Assembly: GCA_017503015.1 (NCBI GenBank)
Contig: JAFVTX010000038.1
Location: 1 to 64,000, forward strand
Direction of reading: 5' to 3'
DNA: 64,000 nucleotides
DNA from: Fibrobacter sp.
Lineage (GTDB): Bacteria; Fibrobacterota; Fibrobacteria; Fibrobacterales; Fibrobacteraceae
Shown in pieces: positions 7,781-14,846 of this stretch. The translations under genes were made by a program, and so were the position numbers. Each line of letters starts with the position of its first letter. The first letter of the stretch is position 1. The notes under the pieces are model-generated. The model had not been told where the DNA came from. It made no database searches and saw nothing but the letters and a program-made list of their open reading frames with translations.

Positions 7781-9504
7781 GGGGCGGCATCCTCCTTCGT
7801 TACGCTAGAATCCTGTGTGGGGGTGTTAGGGGGTGTCCCCCTAGGCGAAGGGGTAGCGGATGACGCGTCAGCGCCAGGAGCGGGGGGAAGGCTTTCCCCC
7901 TTTGTTTCGCTGGCAGAACTGTCTTGCCCTAATTCCGAATTCTGAACTCCGAATTCCGAATTCTCCTTCCACTGTTGCAATTCCTTCATCTTTTCGTCGT
8001 TGAGGCCGTGGCGGTCGCGGAACTTGAAGTAGTCGTAGTGCATGCGCAGTGCCGCGCAGAACAGGTCTCCCATGTAGGCGGCGCCCCTGCGGGTGAAGTG
8101 GATGTGGTCGGTGAAGCCGAGAGCGGGTTCGCGGTTTGCCCACTTGATCATGGAGCCGTTTCCGCCCATGACCCGGTGCATGTCCCAGTAGGCGGCGCCG
8201 TTTTCGAGAGCCACTTCGCGAAGGGTCTTGATGGTGAGGGGGAGGCCCGGGTAGGTTTTCCATTCGCCATCCACCTGTTTTGCCATGTCGGCGGGGCCGA
8301 TGAACAGGATGTCGGCGTCGGGGTTCGCCTTCTGGATAGCCTGGATTTGCTTGGTGATGAGTTTCTTGGTCCAGTCCACATTGCCGCTGTTGGTGCCCGG
8401 CACCAGGTTGCCGCCGTATTCCATGATGATGAGCCGGGCGTTCATGGCCTTGTAAGATTCCGCCAGCAGTTGTGAATCGATGCGGTGGAAGACCGTGCCC
8501 GAAGAGCCGCGCATGGCCACGTTATCGACGGCCACACCGTAGGCGCCGTCGGCGGAAATAGCGTAGATTTCGGCGCTTCCGTCCAGGTAGATTTTGATGT
8601 TGGAGGTGGTGTCGGGGAGTTTCCAGGTATAGACGTTGAGCTTGGTGAGCCGTTCTACTTCGGGGGCGGCCGCCGTCTCGAAGGCAGTGCGCTTTTTCAC
8701 CTTGAAGGTGCTGTCTTCGTTCAGGCCCACGGTATCTGCGTAGGTGCGCTGGTAAACCAGCTTGAGCCGTAGCGACCCACGCTTGCCGGCGAGGACCTTT
8801 ACCGTAGAGTAGCCGCCTACGTGGGGGAAGGCGTTCTTGCGGTCTTCCCGTTTCTTGATGCCGATGACGGCGGATCCTTCCAGGTCGGCGAACTGGGCCA
8901 GGGGGCCGTAGCGGTTGTGGTCCGCCTCTTCTTCCTTGGGACCGAACAGTATGTAGCGCTTGAGTTCCCCTTCGTTCCAGTGGCTGGTGGTCTGGGATGG
9001 GATGGTAAGGATGGGCGGCATCATGCCCGGACCTGCGCCGCCGAATTCGGCCTGCAGGTCTTCGCGGATGGTGGCGGAAATGCGGTCTTCTTCCAGCTGG
9101 GAGTCTCCGTAGTGGACGATGTGGACTACGTTGCTGTCCAGTTCCGCGAGCTGAAGGTGCAAGAAGAAACGGTCGAACCAGGCGGGGTCATCGCCCGGCA
9201 GGTCGAAGCGGGTCTTGCCGCTCTTGAAAAAGTCCTCGTAGTACTTGAGGGAGTCGCTGTAGGCCGCAAATTCCTTCCTCTTGGTGGCTTCCATCATTTC
9301 CCGGATGGCCTCTTCGGGGTCCACGGCCGTGGAGTCGGCGGCGGAGTCCTTGGGCGCCTGCTTTTCGAAGATGTCGGTGAGCTTCGGGTAGCGCAGGGTG
9401 TATTCGCCCACCTTGATGCCACCGTCAGGATAGACTACGGCGATGACGCCGAGGACGACGAACAGGCTGATGATGGAAAGAAGGACTTTGAGGGGGGACA
9501 TCAT
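7777..9504 (-). CDS. SGNH-hydrolase-type acyl-transfer partner of MBOAT (first copy)
   Basis: A 575-residue protein, membrane-anchored by an N-terminal helix (about residues 4-26). Blocks: HYGDSQLEEDRI (nucleophile Ser about 135), MEYGGN (block III Asn) and DHIHFTRRGAAYMGD (catalytic Asp and His). The fold is therefore complete and canonical, unlike the GGS variant of its neighbour. It is first in the unit with the second SGNH gene (4-bp ATGA overlap) and the MBOAT gene, which implies translational coupling and a shared acylation pathway. After about residue 505 the sequence is low complexity (NSEFG, ASETKGESLPPAPG, TPSPRGTPPNTPTQ) and is encoded by repeat modules that elsewhere are intergenic. 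Confidence 0.85.
   Translation of the reverse strand: MMSPLKVLLSIISLFVVLGVIAVVYPDGGIKVGEYTLRYPKLTDIFEKQAPKDSAADSTAVDPEEAIREMMEATKRKEFAAYSDSLKYYEDFFKSGKTRFDLPGDDPAWFDRFFLHLQLAELDSNVVHIVHYGDSQLEEDRISATIREDLQAEFGGAGPGMMPPILTIPSQTTSHWNEGELKRYILFGPKEEEADHNRYGPLAQFADLEGSAVIGIKKREDRKNAFPHVGGYSTVKVLAGKRGSLRLKLVYQRTYADTVGLNEDSTFKVKKRTAFETAAAPEVERLTKLNVYTWKLPDTTSNIKIYLDGSAEIYAISADGAYGVAVDNVAMRGSSGTVFHRIDSQLLAESYKAMNARLIIMEYGGNLVPGTNSGNVDWTKKLITKQIQAIQKANPDADILFIGPADMAKQVDGEWKTYPGLPLTIKTLREVALENGAAYWDMHRVMGGNGSMIKWANREPALGFTDHIHFTRRGAAYMGDLFCAALRMHYDYFKFRDRHGLNDEKMKELQQWKENSEFGVQNSELGQDSSASETKGESLPPAPGADASSATPSPRGTPPNTPTQDSSVTKEDAAP
7817..7985. repeat. Cluster of palindromic repeat modules (A1, B1 and GAATTC-type) within coding sequence
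   Basis: Three modules in a row: A1 (7817-7853, stem TAGGGGG/CCCCCTA, loop TGT), B1 (7882-7900, GGGGG and CCCCC around AAGGCTTT), and overlapping near-palindromes built from GAATTCCGAATTC and GAACTCCG (about 7930-7970). A1 and B1 recur in the non-coding island at 14.1-14.3 kb. Here they are translated as the tail of the first SGNH protein. Confidence 0.7.
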
Positions 9505-9520
9505 ATAGTAGGCAGTAGGA

Positions 9521-9620
9521 AGTAGTTATTAGTTACTAGTTACTAGTTACAAGAGATTTTTAGATACAAGAAGTGTTTTGTTGTCTGCAACTCTAGTAAC
9601 TCGTAACTTAGAACTTGGAA
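9521..9620. repeat. Family-E inverted repeat (AGTTACTAG type), copy 1
   Basis: The left arm has repeated AGTTACTAG units and the right arm CTCTAGTAAC then TCGTAAC, around a unique centre of about 40 bp. The core AGTTACTAGTAACT is a perfect palindrome. It lies between hisS and the first SGNH gene, which are co-directional. Other copies are near 14383, 25991, 35494, 43761 and 48429. Confidence 0.75.
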
Positions 9621-9636
9621 CTGTCGCAAAGCGACC

Positions 9637-10935
9637 TTAGTCTTTTCTCACCTCGGTTTTTAAGCGTTCAACGATGGCGTCTGCGTTACCCACGAACATT
9701 TCGCCGGTGCGCATGTCCTTGTATTCGAACTCGCCGGCCCCTGCCTTGGAACCATCCACATAGACGACGATTGTGGCACCCTGGTAGTTGGCCTGGTCCA
9801 GCTGCTTGCCCATCTTCATGGGGGCGAGAGGGTGGGACACAACGTTTCCGCCTGCGCGGAACATCTGGGCGGTCTCGAAGACCTTCTTCATGTCGTTTGT
9901 GAAGCTTGCGATGTAAAAATCCACGCTCTGCTTGGGGCTGGGGAGCAATTTGTGTTCGGCCAAAAGGTCTGCCAGCACCACGTCGCCCATGCCAAAGCCC
10001 ACGCCCGGGATCCGCTCGCCGCCCAGTTTTTCGGTAAGGCTGTCGTAGCGGCCGCCGCCGGCGATTGCGCGCATGGATTTGCCCTTGTCGAAGACTTCGA
10101 ACACGATGCCGGTGTAGTAGGCGAGACCGCGGACAATACTCAGGTCCAGGTTCACGCAATCGCCGTAGCCCGCGGCAGCGAGCGTCTCAAACAAATCTTC
10201 GATTTCTTTGAGTGCGGCGGCCGCGTTTTCACTCTTCACGGCGCTGCGGACTTCTTCGAGGCTCTTGCAGCTCATGAAGTCGTCCAGCTGCTTGATCTGT
10301 GTTTCGGAGAGGCCTGCTTCGGTGAGAGCCTTGGCAAACGCCTCGGGCCCGATTTTCAGGCGGCGGTCCAGCACCGGGTAAACAAGGGCCGGGTTCGGCG
10401 CACCGATTTCTTCCAGGTAGGTGGCCAAGAGCTTGCGGCTGGAGACGCCGATGGCAAATTCGTTGTCCTTCAGGCCGAACTTGCGGAGCATGGTGGCGAT
10501 GGCTGCCATCAGGTCGGCTTCGGCGTAGATGCTTTCGGTGCCGATAATGTCCATGTTCAGCTGGAAGAATTCGCGGAGACGGCCCTTCTGTGCCTTTTCG
10601 TAACGGAATAGGCGCGGCATAGAGAACCACTTGAAGGGCTTCTTCAGTTCCCGGGCCTTCTGGATGACCAGGCGGGCAAGGGTCGGGGTCATTTCGGGGC
10701 GGAGCGCGATTTCGCGGTCGCCCTTGTCCTTGAAGTTGTAAAGCTGGCTCACGATTTCTTCGCCGGACTTGCCCGTATAAAGCTCCAGATGCTCGAACAT
10801 GGGGCCTTCGTATTCTTCGTAGGCGAAACTTGCGGCGGTGCTCCGCCAAGTGTCAAAGATGTAGTTCTGGATGCGCTGCGCTTCCGGGTAAAAATCGCGG
10901 GTGCCCTTGGGCAACTGAGGGATAGAAATGCTCAT
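9637..10935 (-). CDS. hisS: Histidyl-tRNA synthetase
   Basis: A 432-residue class II aminoacyl-tRNA synthetase that charges tRNA-His with histidine. It has KGTRDFYPEA at the N terminus, the motif 2 loop RLFRYEKAQKGRLREFFQLN (about residues 110-130), the histidine-specific motif RGLAYYTGIVFEVFD and motif 3-type AIAGGGRYD. The C-terminal anticodon-binding domain follows (about 330-430). ATG 10935 gives the expected start SISIPQLPKGTRDFYP. No clear Shine-Dalgarno sequence precedes it, and a TAAATT box ends only 10 nt upstream. Downstream lies family-E repeat copy 1. Confidence 0.97.
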   Translation of the reverse strand: MSISIPQLPKGTRDFYPEAQRIQNYIFDTWRSTAASFAYEEYEGPMFEHLELYTGKSGEEIVSQLYNFKDKGDREIALRPEMTPTLARLVIQKARELKKPFKWFSMPRLFRYEKAQKGRLREFFQLNMDIIGTESIYAEADLMAAIATMLRKFGLKDNEFAIGVSSRKLLATYLEEIGAPNPALVYPVLDRRLKIGPEAFAKALTEAGLSETQIKQLDDFMSCKSLEEVRSAVKSENAAAALKEIEDLFETLAAAGYGDCVNLDLSIVRGLAYYTGIVFEVFDKGKSMRAIAGGGRYDSLTEKLGGERIPGVGFGMGDVVLADLLAEHKLLPSPKQSVDFYIASFTNDMKKVFETAQMFRAGGNVVSHPLAPMKMGKQLDQANYQGATIVVYVDGSKAGAGEFEYKDMRTGEMFVGNADAIVERLKTEVRKD

Positions 10936-11091
10936 AGTGGGCGAAAATTTAGAAAATTGGGCGTTTTGCGGGCTGAAATGGGTTGTGAAAGTCCGTTGAA
11001 AAAGGGTCGTTTTACATTTTTTTCCTAATTAAGTGTGCTTTCCCGTTATAAAAAGAATATATTACTGAAGGGGAGCATTTGGAAGGTGTCT

Positions 11092-13020
11092 ATGAGTCTT
11101 TTTCAAGGAAGAAGTTTTGTGGTGTTGTGCATGGTGGCCGCCAGTTCCATGTCGGTTGCCTTCGCCAAACAGGTGAATGTTTCTACTACCACCGAATTGA
11201 CTTCGGCTACTTTGAATGCCAAGGCGGGGGATACCATCTGGGTAGCTTCGGGCAAGTATGAACTGCCCTCATCCAACTGCCAAAACGACAAGTTCGTGAA
11301 CGAGACTGGCCGCGATTGTGGCCGCATCTGGCTTGGTGCCGACGGTACTGCCGCGAATCCGGTGGTCCTCGCAGGTTCGGACCCTGCAAATCCTCCTGAG
11401 ATTTATGGTACTGCAGTCAACAGCAACTACGGTATCCACGTAACGGGGAATTACGTTGTTCTTAAAAACCTGAAAATCCATACCTTCAGTAAGGGCGTGG
11501 TGTTCGATAATTCTGTCGGTGCCCTGATGGAAGACTGCGAGGTGTACCACACGGGAACGGAACTGGTCCATGTTCGGGATTCCAGCCAGCAGGTGACCTT
11601 GAACCGCAACTTTATTCATGGTTCTGGGTTCGATGTTGCCCAGTACGGTGAAGGTATTTATGTTGGCACTTACTATAAGGGTTGGGCGTCGTCGCAGCAG
11701 TCCGATAAGAATGCCGGTTTTTGGGGCGAAAGTGCATCGCAACACCGTTATAGTGGTTATGACTGGCGCGTGAATGATACGAAGATTACATGCAATATTG
11801 TGAAGGCGACAACGGCCGAGAACATTGACGTGAAGGAGGGAACTGTCAGGGGCGTTGTCCAGGGTAACATGTTTATTGGGGATAGTACCAATTATGATGG
11901 CCAGGTGGACCATGATGATGCGAACATCGACATGAAGGGTGCTTCCTGGACCGTTACCGGAAACTACTTCTACAATTCGCTCAAGCAGGGATTGCCCTAC
12001 TACAATTCCCATTTCCGTTACTATGTAGAGGAAGTGGTGATGCCTGCAGATGGAAATAAATCGGGATCCAATGTAGGCAAGTATGAATCTTTTGTCAATT
12101 ATCCGGTCACCGCCGATAAGTATGCCCAGAAAGGCTGGTGCGACAACAGCGGCACTGACAAGAACGACTGCGTAGAAAGCAAGAACCACGTGGTAGAGGA
12201 AATACGGGATGTCCGCAATGACTGTGCGGAACTTTTCAAGATACCGGAGTCTGGCATCGGGTATTCGTCAAGCTTTACGCCGCCGTCCAGTGCGTCGGTC
12301 AACCCGTCCAGTTCTTCTTCGGCCATTTCCTCTTCGGGAAGTACCTCTTATGAGACCGTGCGTTACGAAGCGGAAGATGCGACTTGCACCGGGTGTACTG
12401 AAAAGACAAATCAGGCTGCATCGGGCGGTAAATATATGCGCACCGAAACGACGGGTAACATCACCTTCAATGTCAATGTACCTACTGCTGGGACATACAC
12501 GGTCACAATCCGTTTCAGCAACACCGCTTCAAACGCCAAGACTCAGGATATCTACGTAAACGGAACCAAGGTGAAATCCCAGGAATTCCCGGTGACCCTT
12601 GAAGGAAACTTGGGCGGGGCTGCCGCGGCCTTTGAGGATATGCCGGTTCAGGTATCGCTGAAGGCGGGGGCCAATACCTTCGCTATCATCAAGAACTGGG
12701 GGCATGTGGACATCGACTACATCGAGGTGGCTGTTCCTAATCAGAGCGGTCCGTCGTCTTCGGCGTCGGTGACATCGTCCACGTCCGCAATACCCGCCAT
12801 TACGGTAAACGGCTCCTCGTTCAGGGCCTATGCCGTGGGCAAGTCCATTCATCTTGAAGGGGTGCGTCCAGGCCAGGCTTGCGCTGTGTTGGACATGCAG
12901 GGGAGGGTGCTACACTCTGGCCGGATTCCTGCGGCGTCGGGCGTTTCTGTTAGCGTGACCCGCGCAGGTGTTTACCTGGTGCGGGTCGGCTCTGGGGTGC
13001 AGGTCGTGAAGGTTCGCTAG
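11092..13020 (+). CDS. Secreted right-handed beta-helix protein with CBM6 and C-terminal sorting-like domain
   Basis: About 642 residues from ATG 11092 (GGAAGG 5 nt upstream; signal peptide MSLFQGRSFVVLCMVAASSM and on). A GTG at 11035 would extend the N terminus before the signal peptide and is less likely. Residues about 25-390 look like a parallel beta-helix (AGDTIWVASGKYE, NYVVLKNLKIHTFSKGVVF, MEDCEVYHTG, TVTGNYFYNS), as in pectate-lyase-like enzymes. A Ser-rich linker leads to a CBM6/35-like module starting VRYEAEDA and ending VDIDYIEVAVP. The last ~70 residues (VLDMQGRVLHSGR, AGVYLVRVGSG) resemble a type IX secretion tail. Probably a cell-surface or secreted plant-polysaccharide enzyme; catalytic residues were not identified. 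Confidence 0.75.
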   Translation: MSLFQGRSFVVLCMVAASSMSVAFAKQVNVSTTTELTSATLNAKAGDTIWVASGKYELPSSNCQNDKFVNETGRDCGRIWLGADGTAANPVVLAGSDPANPPEIYGTAVNSNYGIHVTGNYVVLKNLKIHTFSKGVVFDNSVGALMEDCEVYHTGTELVHVRDSSQQVTLNRNFIHGSGFDVAQYGEGIYVGTYYKGWASSQQSDKNAGFWGESASQHRYSGYDWRVNDTKITCNIVKATTAENIDVKEGTVRGVVQGNMFIGDSTNYDGQVDHDDANIDMKGASWTVTGNYFYNSLKQGLPYYNSHFRYYVEEVVMPADGNKSGSNVGKYESFVNYPVTADKYAQKGWCDNSGTDKNDCVESKNHVVEEIRDVRNDCAELFKIPESGIGYSSSFTPPSSASVNPSSSSSAISSSGSTSYETVRYEAEDATCTGCTEKTNQAASGGKYMRTETTGNITFNVNVPTAGTYTVTIRFSNTASNAKTQDIYVNGTKVKSQEFPVTLEGNLGGAAAAFEDMPVQVSLKAGANTFAIIKNWGHVDIDYIEVAVPNQSGPSSSASVTSSTSAIPAITVNGSSFRAYAVGKSIHLEGVRPGQACAVLDMQGRVLHSGRIPAASGVSVSVTRAGVYLVRVGSGVQVVKVR

Positions 13021-13055
13021 AAATCACTTATTTCAATTCGAATTTTCTCGAAATC

Positions 13056-13095
13056 GCCCACTAAATAGTTCTTCTGTTTAGTGGGCTTTCTATTT
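13056..13095 (+). terminator. Intrinsic terminator of the beta-helix/CBM6 gene
   Basis: GCCCACTAAA (13056-13065) pairs perfectly with TTTAGTGGGC (13077-13086) around an 11-nt loop, followed by a T-rich tract. Confidence 0.85.
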
Positions 13096-13221
13096 CTCTC
13101 GGCTCGTAAAAAGCCTCGATAAGAAATACTTTCTGAATATACCTTTATTTGTGCGGGTTTGTTAGCGGTTGGATCGCTGGTTGCGAGCCCATTTTTCGAG
13201 GTTGTTTGCGGGTTTTACTCT

Positions 13222-13623
13222 CTAATCGTCGCAAAAGTTGTCGTATTGTATTTGAACAAACGGAGGGCAGTCTTTGCAAATTTTGTTGCCGTAGTCTACG
13301 AAAATTTTGGAGTTGCTGTGTCGCTTGATGAAAAATTGGTAGGTTTCGGTAATAGTAGAATCTGGTTGTCTGTAGGATGTGATTTTTATTGTCCAGTTGA
13401 AATTTTCTAGGTCGCGATTGTCTTGACTCCAGGAAAAATACTCGCTGGTGTCTTTCGTTGAATAGATCAAGGAATCTCCGGCTGCGATTTCAACATATAG
13501 GGAGTCCGTATCTGCGGATGTGTGAACGATAATTCCGCTTCCGCATAACAACTCGCCAAAAAGAGTTGAATTCAGATCGCAGGAACAAAGCAGAAGGAGT
13601 AGAAGGGCAATCAAAAAACGCAT
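13222..13623 (-). CDS. Small predicted lipoprotein, unknown function
   Basis: 133 residues beginning MRFLIALLLLLLCSCDLNS, a lipoprotein signal with LCSC as lipobox. The mature part is beta-rich and polar with scattered Cys (ICKDCPP near the end) and no family I recognise. It follows a second lipoprotein gene on the same strand with a 9-bp gap, so the two are probably an operon. Base composition is AT-richer than the core genes, which fits a lineage-specific accessory gene. Confidence 0.6.
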   Translation of the reverse strand: MRFLIALLLLLLCSCDLNSTLFGELLCGSGIIVHTSADTDSLYVEIAAGDSLIYSTKDTSEYFSWSQDNRDLENFNWTIKITSYRQPDSTITETYQFFIKRHSNSKIFVDYGNKICKDCPPFVQIQYDNFCDD

Positions 13624-13632
13624 AAGAGACCT

Positions 13633-14061
13633 TTAACTATTCTTTTCGATTAGTTTGTAATCGGCCAATTCGCTGCATTCTTTTGTGGGCGGTGTGTTGA
13701 ACAGTAAAAATCCTTCAGGCTGCTTTGTCAGATAAATGGCGGTAACTCCGCTACCGACATCTATGGTGTATGGGTTTGCCTGTAACCATTGATCATTGCA
13801 GAAAAATTCAATTTGAAGTTCGTATTCGGAATCTAGCCTGTTTCCAGCGAGTGTTGTTTTTAGGTCCTTTGTTCCAATCTGTTGTAATACAGTGTCTTTG
13901 TCGTGAATAACGGTTATTTTTAGAGAATCGGCGATAGGTGGATGTTCCGTGTGGATGCCGACATGGACTTCATCGTAGTCTGCGTCGGGAAAGCGGTCGC
14001 ATTGGCAAAAGAGCAGAGGCAATGCCAAGATGAGTATTTTGGCGATGGTGGAAGATTTCAT
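13633..14061 (-). CDS. Small predicted lipoprotein or secreted protein, unknown function
   Basis: 142 residues from ATG 14061, which places the signal sequence MKSSTIAKILILALPLLF at the start. An in-frame upstream start at 14106 would add 15 residues from sequence bordering the repeat island and is unlikely. Two Cys follow the hydrophobic core (FCQC), so the exact lipobox is unclear. The mature protein has a beta-sandwich-like pattern (DSLKITVIHDKDTVLQ, YELQIEFFCNDQW, SGVTAIYL). It is first of a two-gene unit with the lipoprotein at 13222-13623. Confidence 0.6.
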   Translation of the reverse strand: MKSSTIAKILILALPLLFCQCDRFPDADYDEVHVGIHTEHPPIADSLKITVIHDKDTVLQQIGTKDLKTTLAGNRLDSEYELQIEFFCNDQWLQANPYTIDVGSGVTAIYLTKQPEGFLLFNTPPTKECSELADYKLIEKNS

Positions 14062-14106
14062 ATCGGTAATATACATTATTAGGAATTTTGTTGTATGGGC
14101 CGCCAT

Positions 14107-14413
14107 GACATTGACGGGGTGTTAGGGGCGGAGCCCCTAGGAGAGGGGGTAGGCGAAATATAGACGAGAGATCGCTGCGCTGGTAGACGAGAGACGAAAG
14201 ATAATCTTAGCCGCGTTTTTCTCTCGTCTTTCGTCTGTAGGCACGTAGTGCCGTTCTTTCGTCTAATATGGAGCCGAGGGGGAGGCTTCCCCCTTTGTAA
14301 GGAGAGGAGATCCCCGCCTTCGCGGGGATGACAAGAGTGTGGCGGGCCTCGCAATGTCAAATTAGGGCGAAATTCCCGCTATTCTAGTAACTAGTAACCA
14401 GTAACTAGTAACT
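14107..14413. repeat. Dense island of palindromic repeats upstream of rpsO
   Basis: No gene is supported here; it is a chain of hairpin modules. A2 (14115-14150, stem TAGGGGC/GCCCCTA); inverted family-C copies (14161-14200 and 14221-14265, GTA-loop stem GGCAC/GTGCC); B2 (14278-14293, GGGGGAGGCTTCCCCC); a GATCCCCGC/GCGGGGAT hairpin with loop CTTC (about 14310-14331); and family-E copy 2 (14383-14413). A 93-codon minus-strand frame across it is made only of repeat modules. Confidence 0.8.
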
Positions 14414-14552
14414 TTTTTTCCTATCTTTCCCCCCAAGTTGCATTTTTGCCTTGGTCCTGCGTCCAGATTCGCCAATTCCACTGGGCCTAAAGCAGGGAAA
14501 CTCGGGCATAAACATGTAATTAGTTAAACAATCAAAAAAAGGAATGGCTATA

Positions 14553-14825
14553 ATGGCTACTATCACTAAGGAAAAAGCTGCAGAGCTCACCGCCAAGTTC
14601 GGCGCCAACGAAAAGGATACCGGAAACGTCCGCGTGCAGGTCGCTATCCTCACCGAAAAGATCAAGAACCTGACCGAGCACATCAAGACCCACAAGAAGG
14701 ACTTCCACTCCCTGCGCGGGCTCTCCATGATGGTCGCAAAGCGCAAGAACCTCCTCAAGTACTACGGCGAAAAGGACATTGTCGCCGCTCGTGCTCTCAT
14801 CAAGGAACTCGGTCTCCGCGGCTAA
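14553..14825 (+). CDS. rpsO: 30S ribosomal protein S15
   Basis: 90 residues from ATG 14553, the usual length of S15, with AAAGGA nine bases upstream. An in-frame ATG at 14544 overlaps that Shine-Dalgarno and is less likely. Family hallmarks are present: DTGNVRVQVAILTEKI, LTEHIKTHKKDFHSLRGL and KRKNLLKYY. S15 binds 16S rRNA early in 30S assembly. It is followed 21 bp later by pnp, the conserved rpsO-pnp arrangement. The 140-bp leader (14414-14552) may carry promoter and autoregulatory structure, but none could be recognised. Confidence 0.97.
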   Translation: MATITKEKAAELTAKFGANEKDTGNVRVQVAILTEKIKNLTEHIKTHKKDFHSLRGLSMMVAKRKNLLKYYGEKDIVAARALIKELGLRG

Positions 14826-14846
14826 TCTGCGGACTGGAGATAATCT

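Noticed and set aside
13633..14061. The two small lipoproteins as a toxin-immunity pair
   Set aside because: Both have export signals and neither shows a toxin or immunity motif; nothing beyond adjacency supports it.
14079..14360. 93-codon minus-strand frame in the repeat island
   Set aside because: It consists only of palindromic repeat modules; similar peptides appear in the SGNH tails because the same repeats are translated there.
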